64,000 nt of DNA from CALMEC01 sp963765105. Its GTDB lineage: Bacteria; Actinomycetota; Thermoleophilia; Miltoncostaeales; Miltoncostaeaceae. Positions 7,871 to 15,614 of this stretch are shown here, piece after piece. The notes under the pieces are model-generated. The model worked only from the letters and a program-made list of their open reading frames with translations. It searched no databases and was not told the origin of the DNA. The stretch covers positions 744,001 through 808,000 of the forward strand of contig CAVXUW010000002.1 in the NCBI GenBank assembly GCA_963765105.1. Direction: 5' to 3'. How positions within the stretch are numbered: the stretch's first letter is position 1; each line of letters starts with the position of its first letter. The position numbers and the translations under genes were made by a program.

Positions 7871-9210
7871 CCCTTACCGGGGCCGGGCAGTCGCGACGCC
7901 CACCCGCCGCGACCGACGACACGCATGACCGTGCGTGTTGCGCGCAGACCAAGGCGGTAGAGGCGCGGACGTTGCCAGGCGGCAGCCCAGATGCGGGCGC
8001 CGCGTCGTTCACGTCGATGGACTGGGGTCGAGACGGCACCGCGGATGCGCACCAAAAGATCGTGGAGCGGGATGCCCACGGGGCAGGCCTCGTGGCAGGC
8101 CCCGCAAAGCGACGAGAGAAACGGCAGCTCGCTGCCTCGGGGTGAGGACACCCCTTCCAGAAGCGGCGTAATGACCGCGCCGATGGGGCCCGAGTACGGG
8201 GAGCCGTAGGCCTGTCCGCCCACCATCTTCCACATCGGGCACGAATACAGGCAAGCTCCGCAACGGATGCACGACAGAGCCTCTTCGAACTCGGTGCCCC
8301 GTAACGCGGTGCGCCCGCCGTCGAGGATGACGAGGTGGAGTTCCTCGGGACCGTCGGTTTCGTCTGTACGGCGCGGGCCGGTGATGAGGTTGACGTACGT
8401 GCTGGCGTCGTCGCCAATGGCCGCCATCGGCAGTACTTGAAGGATGTGCGCGGCCTCGTCCCAGTCGGCCACGACACGCTCGGCTCCCATCACCGCGACG
8501 TGAATGCGGGGAAGGGCGGTGACCAATCGCGCATTCCCTTCGTTTTCCATCACACACAGCGTGCCGGTCTCGGCGACAGCGAGGTTGACGCCGCTGACGC
8601 CGATCTCCGCTGCGGCAAAGTCCTCTCGCAGGCGTCGCCGGGCGTACGCCACAAGCGCCTCGCGATCATCGGGCACATCCTCACCGCTTTCGCGACGAAA
8701 CAGCTCGGCGATCTCGGTGCGATTGAGATGGACCGCCGGGGCAATGATGTGCGACGGGCGCTGATGGGCGAGTTGCAGGATCCACTCGCCCAGGTCGGTT
8801 TCGACGACCCGTACCCCGGCCTCTTCGAGCGCCTCGTTGAGCTTGATCTCCTCGGTGGCCATCGACTTCGACTTCGCCACCACACGGGCCCCGTTCGCCC
8901 GGGCCAGGTCAACGACGTAACGTGCTGCGGCGTCGCGGTCAGGGGCATGAACCACGGTGCCCCCGTTGGCGCGGACGCGTTCTTCGAGTCGTTCCAGCAG
9001 TTCGGGTAGCCGACGGATGTTGTCGCGGCGGATCTCCCGTGCACGGTCACGCATCGCGTCGAAGCCGAACTCATCAACCATCTTTTGCCGACCGATGGCC
9101 CAGCTTGCGGCCGATGCCTGCAGGTTTGCGCGAAGCTGCGTGTCGGCCACCGCGGCGGCGGTGCGCTCACGAAGAGGCGGTCCCTCGTCGTAGCTCACGG
9201 AGCGCGTCAC
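7822..9210 (-). CDS. lutB: Lactate utilization iron-sulfur protein LutB
   Basis: Iron-sulfur subunit of the LutABC lactate oxidation system, 462 residues. An N-terminal LUD-type domain is followed by two ferredoxin-like clusters, CIRCGACLYSCP near residue 310 and LCGACHEACPVGIP near 360, each set up to bind [4Fe-4S]. GTG 9210 was chosen because it overlaps the lutA stop as GTGA and gives the family N-terminus; the frame open upstream of it belongs under lutA. The protein should sit on the inner face of the membrane with LutA and LutC. Confidence 0.92.
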   Translation of the reverse strand: MTRSVSYDEGPPLRERTAAAVADTQLRANLQASAASWAIGRQKMVDEFGFDAMRDRAREIRRDNIRRLPELLERLEERVRANGGTVVHAPDRDAAARYVVDLARANGARVVAKSKSMATEEIKLNEALEEAGVRVVETDLGEWILQLAHQRPSHIIAPAVHLNRTEIAELFRRESGEDVPDDREALVAYARRRLREDFAAAEIGVSGVNLAVAETGTLCVMENEGNARLVTALPRIHVAVMGAERVVADWDEAAHILQVLPMAAIGDDASTYVNLITGPRRTDETDGPEELHLVILDGGRTALRGTEFEEALSCIRCGACLYSCPMWKMVGGQAYGSPYSGPIGAVITPLLEGVSSPRGSELPFLSSLCGACHEACPVGIPLHDLLVRIRGAVSTPVHRRERRGARIWAAAWQRPRLYRLGLRATRTVMRVVGRGGWASRLPGPGKGWTSQRDLPTRWPPTP

Positions 9211-9917
9211 TGTGCCAGTACCTCGGCGATGTGCCGAACGCGGAGGGGAACGCCGACCCGTCGCGCCCGGCCGGCGATGTGCAGCAAACACGACAGGTCG
9301 CATCCCACCAGGGTGTCGGCCCCTGTCTCCGCCGCGTTATGTGCCTTCTGCTCGCCCAGGGCGCCTGACACCTCAGGAAAACTCACCGAGAACGCGCCGC
9401 CAAAGCCGCAACATACGTCGGCGTCGGGCATCTCGGTGAGGGCAATGCCGGCACCTCCCAGCACGGATCTCGGGCTCGTCTTCTCGCCCACGAGTCGCAG
9501 CATGTGACACGAGTCGTGATAGGTCACCGACGACGGAGCGTCGGGTGATGGTCCCGGAGCTAATCCGTGGTCACGGATGAACTGGGTGAACTCCACTGTC
9601 CGACGGGCCATCGCCTGAGCTACCACTTCCTCCGGTTCACCGGAAAACATCTGGGCGTATCCATGGGTAACCATGGCCGCACACGACCCCGACGGCACGA
9701 CGATTGGGTCATCACCGTCAAATGCGCGGAGTGCCTGTCTCGCGACCTGTCGTGCCTGATCCGGGTGCCCGGCGCTCCATCCCGGCTGACCACAACAGGT
9801 CTGTGCGCGCGGCACCGTGACCTCCATGCCGAGCCGCGTCAACACTCCCGCTGCCGCCTCCGCAATGCCCGGTGCCAGGTGATCGCCCAAACACGTCCGC
9901 ATGAGCTGGATACGCAT
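9207..9917 (-). CDS. lutA: Lactate utilization protein LutA (CCG-domain oxidoreductase)
   Basis: First gene of the lut cluster, 236 residues. Two cysteine-rich CCG domains are visible: QTCCGQPGW near residue 41 with a later SCAAM, and DSCHMLR near 147 with VCCGFGGAFSV near 179. These bind non-cubane Fe-S clusters in the heterodisulfide-reductase subunit family. ATG 9917 starts the family N-terminus MRIQLMRTC. It follows a CAGACT hexamer by 7 nt, so the mRNA may be leaderless, though I see no good -35. Its stop overlaps lutB by GTGA. Confidence 0.9.
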   Translation of the reverse strand: MRIQLMRTCLGDHLAPGIAEAAAGVLTRLGMEVTVPRAQTCCGQPGWSAGHPDQARQVARQALRAFDGDDPIVVPSGSCAAMVTHGYAQMFSGEPEEVVAQAMARRTVEFTQFIRDHGLAPGPSPDAPSSVTYHDSCHMLRLVGEKTSPRSVLGGAGIALTEMPDADVCCGFGGAFSVSFPEVSGALGEQKAHNAAETGADTLVGCDLSCLLHIAGRARRVGVPLRVRHIAEVLAQ

Positions 9918-9995
9918 CCCGTCCAGTCTGGCACGCTTGGCCGGGAGCGAGGGTCTCAAGCAGCGCCAGTATTCTGCCCGACACAAGCCATTTCG

Positions 9996-10001
9996 TAGAA
10001 T
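9996..10001 (+). promoter_or_regulatory. -10 box for a leaderless start at 10008
   Basis: TAGAAT is followed by exactly 6 nt and then ATG 10008, the layout of actinobacterial leaderless promoters. This box decides the start in favour of ATG 10008 over GTG 10002, which lies between the box and the predicted transcription start. The -35 region is weak (TTCTGC 18 nt upstream). Confidence 0.6.
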
Positions 10002-10007
10002 GTGTCT

Positions 10008-10691
10008 ATGGCGCTTGACGATGGCACCCTCGATGCCGCCCGCGCGGCACGCAACCGGTTGACTGAGCTCCAAGCCGATGTCGGGGTTGCACGGGGCGAG
10101 TACTACAACCTCGTGCGCCAGCTCCACGCTGCCGGGGGATCGTTTCGTGAGATCGCCGCAGGGCTTGGTCTCAGCCATCAACGGGTTCACCAGATCGTGG
10201 ACGCGGCGCCCACGGGTGTCGACGATGGCCTCGCTGATCGCATGCGACGTCGACTGCGCGGACTTGTCCCCTACGAGCGCTTTACCCCGGACGCACGCGA
10301 ACGCATCATCGCGGCCATCGATGAATCGGCCGTTCTTGGCCACCGGCGCGTGGGGAGCGAGCATCTCCTGCTCAGCCTGACGGCCGACCCCGCGGCACCG
10401 ACGGCATCGGCCCTCCAAGGGCTCGGTATCACCCGTGCGCTCATCGATGACGTCGTGCGTCAGCGCATGGGGACTGGCGAAGAAGGCGCGCCTGGGCGGC
10501 GCCCGTTCACCCCGGCCGTGCGTCGTGTGCTCGTACGCGCGGCGGGTGAGGCGATGCGCCGTCAGGACCAGGGCATCACTCCGGTCCACTTGCTGCTGGG
10601 CCTCGCCGACGACGGTGGCGACGCCGCCACAATCCTCCGACTCCTGGGGGTCGATCCCAACCATCTGCGTGAAACACTCGAACCGGAGTGA
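10008..10691 (+). CDS. HTH plus Clp-N domain protein
   Basis: 227 residues in two parts. Residues about 10-65 form an N-terminal helical region ending in a helix-turn-helix (GGSFREIAAGLGLSHQRVHQIVD), which resembles sigma region 4 or MerR-type DNA-binding helices. Residues about 80-227 hold two Clp-N repeats (TPDARERIIAAIDES..GSEHLLLSL and TPAVRRVLVRAAGEAMRR..TPVHLLLGL), the substrate/adaptor-binding domain found at the N-terminus of ClpC and ClpA. There is no ATPase part. It could be a DNA-binding regulator whose stability or activity depends on Clp machinery. It lies directly upstream of tmRNA, whose tag sends proteins to Clp proteases. Confidence 0.82.
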   Translation: MALDDGTLDAARAARNRLTELQADVGVARGEYYNLVRQLHAAGGSFREIAAGLGLSHQRVHQIVDAAPTGVDDGLADRMRRRLRGLVPYERFTPDARERIIAAIDESAVLGHRRVGSEHLLLSLTADPAAPTASALQGLGITRALIDDVVRQRMGTGEEGAPGRRPFTPAVRRVLVRAAGEAMRRQDQGITPVHLLLGLADDGGDAATILRLLGVDPNHLRETLEPE

Positions 10692-10717
10692 GGTCGTTGC
10701 TACCATGGTTGGCGTAA

Positions 10718-11081
10718 GGGCCCGACACAGTTTCGACGAGGTAGGACTGGAACGATAAGCGAGCCGCGGACCCGGTGGACCGCGTCAAAAACCGGGAACC
10801 ATACGTAGCTGCGAACAGTCGCCAGCTCGCTCTCGCTGCCTAAACAGCAGTAGAAAGCCATCGGCCTTGCCTCGGGTCACGGGGAAGATCACCGGTGTCG
10901 TCAAGTGATCCTGGCTCCAACGCAACGGTCTTCGGCCGCGGAGCGAGATTTTAGGAAGACCTGGCGAAGGGATGGTTGGCCGACGGTGACGCCCTTCGTG
11001 AGAAAGTCATCGACGGCTGCGCTCGGAGAAGTCGTTCCATGAGCACTTTCGGACGCCGGGGCAGTACCGGCCGGGTCCACC
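10718..11081 (+). ncRNA. ssrA: Transfer-messenger RNA (ssrA)
   Basis: One-piece tmRNA of about 364 nt. The 5' end GGGCCCG pairs with CGGGTCC at 11072-11078 in a 7-bp acceptor stem with a G3.U70 wobble, the alanine identity element; the discriminator A and two C follow, but the final A of CCA is not encoded. AGTTTCGACG at 10729-10738 and the TTTCGGACG block before the T-arm are typical. The resume codon is GCG 10811 and the tag reads ANSRQLALAA followed by TAA at 10841-10843. The T-stem GCCGG/CCGGC is perfect but its loop is GGCAGTA instead of TTCRANY. A strong terminator follows. Confidence 0.93.
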
Positions 11082-11083
11082 TC

Positions 11084-11120
11084 AAATCGCGGGGCAGCCA
11101 TCGGAGCTGTCCCGCGATTT
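11084..11120 (+). terminator. Rho-independent-type terminator of ssrA
   Basis: A 14-bp stem (left arm 11084-11097, right arm 11107-11120, one G.U pair) closes a 9-nt loop. It starts 3 nt after the tmRNA 3' end and finishes in ATTTTCGATT. The arms start with AAA and end with TTT, so it could also work for the convergent VOC gene. Confidence 0.8.
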
Positions 11121-11147
11121 TCGATTAAGGCCTGCGTGAGTCGACGG

Positions 11148-11519
11148 TCAGCGTGGTGCGTACCGGTGATGGAGCATCAGGTCGTTGCCGTCTGGGTCGG
11201 TGAAGAACGCCATGTGGCACACGCCCGTGTCGAACGTCTCGCCCAAGAACTCGACGCCCTTTGCCTCCAACTCGTCGCGCGTGGCAGCGATGTCGTCGAC
11301 GTGGAGGGCGAGGTGGCCATTCTTTTGTGGGGCAAACGGCATGCCCTGCTTCGCGGGCTCCCAGATGCCGAAACAGGTGTCACCCACCCAGAACTCGAAC
11401 TGCGCGGTTGGGTCGGGGCGCAGGCCGAGACTGTCTACGTAAAAGGCACGAGTCCGTTCGGCATCGGTTGATGGGACAGCGACGAAGTCGAGTTTGGTGA
11501 TCATCGGTTCTCCGCTCAT
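11148..11519 (-). CDS. VOC-family (glyoxalase/dioxygenase fold) protein
   Basis: A single vicinal-oxygen-chelate protein of 123 residues made of two beta-alpha-beta-beta-beta modules. The first runs from KLDFVAVPSTDAERTRAFYVDSLGL, the second from GHLALHVDDI to AFFTDPDGNDLMLHHRY. The final motif FxDPDGNxLxL is the family signature and contributes a candidate metal ligand. Similar proteins include glyoxalases, bleomycin-type resistance proteins and dioxygenases, and the substrate cannot be told. ATG 11504 (MITKLDF) with GGAG 9 nt upstream is a good alternative start to ATG 11519. Confidence 0.85.
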   Translation of the reverse strand: MSGEPMITKLDFVAVPSTDAERTRAFYVDSLGLRPDPTAQFEFWVGDTCFGIWEPAKQGMPFAPQKNGHLALHVDDIAATRDELEAKGVEFLGETFDTGVCHMAFFTDPDGNDLMLHHRYAPR

Positions 11520-11556
11520 TTTGCGATGTCGTCCGACGATATCGTGCGACGGGAAC

Positions 11557-11584
11557 TTGAGTTTCCTGTCGGGGTGGCTAGCGT
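11557..11584 (+). promoter_or_regulatory. Promoter of the flavoprotein gene, leaderless
   Basis: TTGAGT at 11557-11562, a 16-nt spacer and TAGCGT at 11579-11584 are followed by 6 nt and ATG 11591. The transcript is predicted to start at or next to the start codon. Confidence 0.62.
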
Positions 11585-11590
11585 CCCCGC

Positions 11591-12712
11591 ATGAATTCGC
11601 CGCGCATCATTGTCGTCGGGGGCGGCATATACGGGTGGGGTGTTGCCCGGCGGGCGGCGGAGCTGGGTGCTGCCGTCACGGTGGTGGACCCGCGGGGGGT
11701 TGACGACGCGGACCGTGCCTCGGGAGGGGTGACCCGTCTCTTGAGGCTCGAGTACGGCTCTCAGAGCCATTTCAGCGAACACACTTTGCGGGCACGGATG
11801 ATGTGGCGGGAGATCGAAGCGCAGACCGGTGTGGAGCTGTACCGCGAAACCGGGGTGTTGTTTCTCGTCCCGGATGGCGACGACGGCGAGTGGGAGAACG
11901 CCAGCCTCGCAACAACTTCGGCGCTGGGTCACGGTGGTGTCCGCCTCGAGCCCGGGGAGATCAAGCGACGCTGGCCGTCCATTCGGCCCGGCGGCCTCGA
12001 CTGGGGACTTGCCAATACCACCGGGGGATTCCTTTGGGCGAATCGCGCGACCCGGGTGATGGCGGGCTTGGCAGCGGATGTGGGCGCGGTCTACTGGGCA
12101 GACCGAGTGGTCTCAAGCGACGCCCGTGGTGTCGACCTGGCAAGCGGTGAGCGGCTCACCGCGGACCTCGTCGTCCTCACCACAGGCTCCTGGACCCGGG
12201 CCCTCGAACCGTCGCTGCCGATCACCCCCGCTCGGCAGGTGACGGTCTACTTCCGCGGCGGCCCACGCGACTTCCCGGTGTTTGGAGAAGGAGCGCCGTT
12301 TGCCATGTACGGGTTGCCCGGGCATGACGACTACGGGCTCAAGCTCGGGTCTCACGTCACCGGCCCCGACGGCGACCCGGACGACCCGGCACAGCGCATC
12401 GCGTCGGGTGATGACCTGAATGAGCTACGGATCTACGCCGCACGGCGTTTTGGGCTCACCGGCCCTGATGCCGAGATCGTTCGTGCCGACGTGTGCTTCT
12501 ACGCAATGACGCCCACCGAGGCTCCGGTCATCGATCACCTGCCCGACGGACGGTTCGTCTGCGCCGGCTTCTCCGGGCACGGCTTCAAATTCGCTCCGGT
12601 CCTTGCCGCAGCTGCGGCCGACAAACTGCTTGGCCACGGGACCGATGTTGACCTCACGCCGTTCGGGCTTCTCCGCAACAGCGCTGACCAGGGACCGAGG
12701 TCGCAGAACTGA
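11591..12712 (+). CDS. FAD-dependent oxidoreductase, monomeric sarcosine oxidase/SolA-like
   Basis: 373 residues of the DAO/MSOX family, which oxidise secondary or N-methyl amino acids and make H2O2. The dinucleotide-binding motif VVGGGIYGWGVARRAAELG is at about 7-25. The motif DVCFYAMTPTEAPVIDHLP near residue 300 holds a Cys at the place where monomeric sarcosine oxidase attaches FAD covalently, and AGFSGHGFKFAP near 328 closes the flavin site. Relatives oxidise sarcosine, N-methyltryptophan or pipecolate, so the true substrate is open. It stands alone with its own leaderless promoter. Confidence 0.85.
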   Translation: MNSPRIIVVGGGIYGWGVARRAAELGAAVTVVDPRGVDDADRASGGVTRLLRLEYGSQSHFSEHTLRARMMWREIEAQTGVELYRETGVLFLVPDGDDGEWENASLATTSALGHGGVRLEPGEIKRRWPSIRPGGLDWGLANTTGGFLWANRATRVMAGLAADVGAVYWADRVVSSDARGVDLASGERLTADLVVLTTGSWTRALEPSLPITPARQVTVYFRGGPRDFPVFGEGAPFAMYGLPGHDDYGLKLGSHVTGPDGDPDDPAQRIASGDDLNELRIYAARRFGLTGPDAEIVRADVCFYAMTPTEAPVIDHLPDGRFVCAGFSGHGFKFAPVLAAAAADKLLGHGTDVDLTPFGLLRNSADQGPRSQN

Positions 12713-12837
12713 CGATGGGTTCACTCAGGCCGGGGTAAAGGGGGTAAACCCCGGCCCGAGGAATGGGCTGGCGGGACGTCTCGGAGATGGGTGCGTAGAT
12801 TCCGACCCGCCTCCGCCAGTCTTTGGGAGACCGCGAT

Positions 12838-13275
12838 CTACACGGCGACCTCAGAGATGCGAAATGGAACGACGGTCTCGATGTAGCCCGCCACCCGTTC
12901 ACCGAGGGCGACCAGGCTGCCGCCGCTGACGTCGACATACCGGGCGACCCGACCAAGTTCCAAACGAATCGGGCGCAGATGCTCCCGGGCCGCCGCAGTC
13001 AGATCGCCCGACTCCCTCAGCCGGCCACGTGGTCGTGCGGGGATGCGCCCGCCACGCAGCAGGTCCGTCTCCCGGCGCAGTACCGTCAGCGCAGCCACGA
13101 ACTCATCGCGGCTGAGCTCGCTTTGGGCGTCATCGATGAGATGCACGATCTCCGCATCGATCGCGGGGGCGCACCGTGGGGGAATGGCCGCCTCGCGTGC
13201 CATCGCCGACTTTGCCCACAACGAAGACTCATACGACCGGACCGGGTTCCGTGTCCGGAGAGAAGCAATCTGCAT
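12838..13275 (-). CDS. Hypothetical protein, 145 residues
   Basis: No family recognised. ATG 13275 is preceded by AGGAGG with an 8-nt spacing, a near-perfect ribosome binding site, which is the main reason to believe this gene. The protein is helical with basic clusters: an N-terminal segment RNPVRSYESSLWAKSAMAREA, a central helix (DAEIVHLIDDAQSELSRDEFVAALTVLRRE) and an Arg-rich segment, then LELGRVARYVDVSGGSLVALGERV. No membrane segment or signal is visible. It lies alone between the flavoprotein (convergent) and infC (divergent). Confidence 0.6.
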   Translation of the reverse strand: MQIASLRTRNPVRSYESSLWAKSAMAREAAIPPRCAPAIDAEIVHLIDDAQSELSRDEFVAALTVLRRETDLLRGGRIPARPRGRLRESGDLTAAAREHLRPIRLELGRVARYVDVSGGSLVALGERVAGYIETVVPFRISEVAV

Positions 13276-13394
13276 GTCAAAACCTCCTGACTCGGATCAA
13301 CTGACGGAGTCCAGAGTGACAGGAGGTGCCGTTGGTCACCTTCGCCCAACGTCCAATGATCCAACCCGGTCATTCGGCCCGGCGCAAAAGCCTC

Positions 13395-13425
13395 TTGCGC
13401 GCCAAGGGGGATCTCTTGCTATCCT
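13395..13425 (+). promoter_or_regulatory. Putative infC operon promoter and leader
   Basis: TTGCGC at 13395-13400 and TATCCT at 13420-13425 are 19 nt apart, giving a start near 13432 and a leader of about 109 nt before infC. The leader contains a small hairpin, GTCGC-TTC-GCGAC at 13471-13483. No known L20-type regulatory fold could be recognised by eye. Nothing else is supported in 13276-13540. Confidence 0.4.
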
Positions 13426-13540
13426 CGCCCTCGTAATCGTGATTTTCGTGTACATCCCCCTCTCCGCTCCGTCGCTTCGCGACGTGCAGTCGGCGTCCGA
13501 TCTTTCCGGAGGCCGGTACTGACGGCGTTCACGGTGAACT

Positions 13541-14194
13541 GTGCCTCCTAGGCGCGGACCAGACCAGCGCCCTCAGGCGGGGCCGACGACACGCATTAAC
13601 GATGCGATTCGTGTCGACAACGTTCGGTTGATCGACGACGCGGGCGAGAACGTCGGAATCGTTCCCCTGCGCCACGCAATCGACTTGTCGATCGAGAAAG
13701 ACCTCGACCTCGTCGAGATCGCTCCCGATGCGCAGCCACCGGTTTGCCGCATCATGGACTACGGAAAATGGCGCTACGAGCAGGAACAAAAGGCCAAGCA
13801 GTCCCGTAAGCATCAGAGCACGATCACGATCAAAGAGATCAAGTTCCGGCCGAAGATCGACCCCCACGACTACGCCACCAAGAAGGGCCATGTCGAGCGG
13901 TTTCTCAAGGCACAGGACAAGGTAAAGGTCACGATCATGTTCCGCGGACGCGAGGTCATGCACGCCGAACGCGGCGAGCGGATCCTCAACCAACTGGCTG
14001 AAGAACTGCAAGAAATGGCCATTGTCGAGAGCCGGCCCAACCTCGACGGGCGAAACATGATTATGATGCTAGCTCCCATCAAGCGGTCGACACCCAAGGT
14101 TGACGACGGGGCGGCGGCGAACAGTGTTTCGCCCGTCGAAACTCCTGCATCCGAAGAAGTCGTCGCCACCATCGACACACCAGCAAGCGAATAA
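13541..14194 (+). CDS. infC: Translation initiation factor IF-3
   Basis: IF3 binds the 30S subunit, checks the start codon and prevents subunit joining. From GTG 13541 there are 217 residues: the N-terminal domain with RINDAIRVDNVRLID..G..LGI-type sequence and ALDLVEIAP-like segment (here KDLDLVEIAPDAQPPVCRIMDYGKWRYEQ), then the C-terminal domain with IKEIKFRPKIDPHDYATK and VKVTIMFRGRE. An extra acidic, Ala/Thr/Pro-rich tail of about 35 residues follows the conserved core, as in many actinobacterial IF3 proteins. Operon with rpmI and rplT. Confidence 0.96.
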   Translation: MPPRRGPDQRPQAGPTTRINDAIRVDNVRLIDDAGENVGIVPLRHAIDLSIEKDLDLVEIAPDAQPPVCRIMDYGKWRYEQEQKAKQSRKHQSTITIKEIKFRPKIDPHDYATKKGHVERFLKAQDKVKVTIMFRGREVMHAERGERILNQLAEELQEMAIVESRPNLDGRNMIMMLAPIKRSTPKVDDGAAANSVSPVETPASEEVVATIDTPASE

Positions 14195-14197
14195 CTC

Positions 14198-14395
14198 ATG
14201 CCGAAAATGAAATCCAACCGCTCGGCAACGAAGCGGTTCAAAGTGACGCCCACGGGCAAGGTGCTCTACGTCCACTCGGGCAAGCGTCACAACCTCGAGA
14301 GCATGTCGCCGAAGCGCAGGCGCCACGCCTCGGGAACCGACGAGCTGTCGCCGGTGAACACCAAGCACGTCCTCCACCTGTTGGGGAAGCGCTAG
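14198..14395 (+). CDS. rpmI: 50S ribosomal protein L35
   Basis: L35, a small basic 50S subunit protein of 65 residues. The N-terminus MPKMKSNRSATKRFKVTPTG and the later HNLESMSPKRRR fit the family closely. It begins 3 bp after the infC stop and ends directly against the rplT start (TAG then ATG), which implies coupled translation. Confidence 0.97.
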   Translation: MPKMKSNRSATKRFKVTPTGKVLYVHSGKRHNLESMSPKRRRHASGTDELSPVNTKHVLHLLGKR

Positions 14396-14776
14396 ATGGC
14401 ACGCGTTAAGCGCTCTGTCAGCGCACGCAAGAAGCGGCGCAAGGTGCTCGCGCAAGCGCGTGGGTATTTCGGTACCAAGAAGAGCTCGTACCGTCGCGCA
14501 AAAGAGCAGGTCCAGCGTTCGCTGCGCTATGCCTACCGCGACCGGCGCGTCAAGAAACGCGACTTCCGTCGCCTGTGGATCGCCCGCATCAACGCCGCCG
14601 CCCGACTCAATGGGTTGACGTACTCGGAGTTCATGCACGGCATCGGCCTTGCGGGAATCGAGTTGAACCGCAAGATGTTGGCCGACTTGGCCACGCACGA
14701 GCCGCAGGCGTTTGCCCAGCTGTGCACCCGGGCACGCGACGCTCGCAATGAGCACGCCGCAGCCGCCGCCGCGTAG
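14396..14776 (+). CDS. rplT: 50S ribosomal protein L20
   Basis: L20 binds 23S rRNA early in 50S assembly and represses this operon in several bacteria. The 126 residues show MARVKRSVSARKKRRKVLA at the start, GYFGTKKSSYRRAKEQV, and RDFRRLWIARINAAAR, all diagnostic. A short Ala-rich tail follows the family core. The trmH-type gene begins inside its last 29 bases. Confidence 0.97.
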   Translation: MARVKRSVSARKKRRKVLAQARGYFGTKKSSYRRAKEQVQRSLRYAYRDRRVKKRDFRRLWIARINAAARLNGLTYSEFMHGIGLAGIELNRKMLADLATHEPQAFAQLCTRARDARNEHAAAAAA

Positions 14777-15593
14777 CGGCGGCCAGCGACTTCGGCAGGC
14801 AACCTCACTCAAGAACCCCGCGCTTGTCCTCGTTCGTTCGCTCGAGGCAAAACGCGTGCGCCGCGACAAGCGGCTTGTGGTAGCCGAAGGCGAGGACCTG
14901 GTCGACGCGGCCCTAGCGGCCGGGCTGACGGCCGTGGCGCTGATTGTTGACGAGGAACGCATCACCGACGACGACCCCCGCATCGCCGCCACTGCAGGGT
15001 TGGTGGAGCGCTACGCCGTGGCAACCGACCTCATCCGCAAGGTCAGCACCCTCGGGTCGGCCCCCCGCGTCATCGGCGTTTTCTCGCAGCCCACGGCGCG
15101 GACGTTTCGCGATGTTGAGATGCCACCGAGCCTGGCCCTGTGGCTGACGGGCGTCGGCGATCCCGGCAACGTGGGAACGCTCGTGCGTACCGCTGGCGCC
15201 CTCGGCTGTGATTGGGTGGCGCTGGGACAGGGAAGTGCGGACATCTATAACCCCAAGGCCGTTCGCGCGGCAATGGGCGCCACATTCACGGTGCCGATCC
15301 TGGAGGGCGTCTCCGGGCGCGACCTGGCCACCAGGGAGGGCGTGCGAGTCGTCGCTGGGGTCGTAAAGGATGGCGCCCCACCGTGGGAGGTCGACCTCAC
15401 CGGCTCCACCATCTTCGCTGTCGGGGCCGAGCGAGCAGGCGTCGACGAGGCACTGATCGAGTTGGGCGAGGCTGTCGAGGTGGTGCGCGTCACCATCCCT
15501 CAGGCACCCTCGGCCGAATCGCTCAACGTCGCCGCGGCCGGAGCAATCCTCTTGGCCGAGGCCGGCCGACAACGAGCGCTCGCGACTCCGTAG
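14748..15593 (+). CDS. TrmH/SpoU-family RNA 2'-O-methyltransferase
   Basis: 281 residues from ATG 14748, overlapping rplT by 29 bp. It has the N-terminal substrate-binding domain (SLEAKRVRRDKRLVVAEGEDLVDAAL) and the SPOUT methyltransferase core with three motifs: GVGDPGNVGTLVRTAGALG near 147, FAVGAERAGVDEALIEL near 225 and VTIPQAPSAESLNVAAAGAILL near 250. The deep trefoil knot binds AdoMet. The target is probably a ribose in 23S rRNA, or in tRNA; the exact site cannot be told. A trmH gene after rplT and before pheS is a common actinobacterial order. Confidence 0.92.
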   Translation: MSTPQPPPRSGGQRLRQATSLKNPALVLVRSLEAKRVRRDKRLVVAEGEDLVDAALAAGLTAVALIVDEERITDDDPRIAATAGLVERYAVATDLIRKVSTLGSAPRVIGVFSQPTARTFRDVEMPPSLALWLTGVGDPGNVGTLVRTAGALGCDWVALGQGSADIYNPKAVRAAMGATFTVPILEGVSGRDLATREGVRVVAGVVKDGAPPWEVDLTGSTIFAVGAERAGVDEALIELGEAVEVVRVTIPQAPSAESLNVAAAGAILLAEAGRQRALATP

Positions 15594-15614
15594 GTCACCG
15601 GTCCGCGGTACGGG

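Noticed and set aside
13274..13522. Plus-strand frame (82 codons) with a hydrophobic stretch SLAILALVIVIFVYIPL upstream of infC
   Set aside because: It has no ribosome binding site or leaderless -10, begins opposite the start of a better-supported minus-strand gene, and its hydrophobic part coincides with the putative infC promoter and leader.
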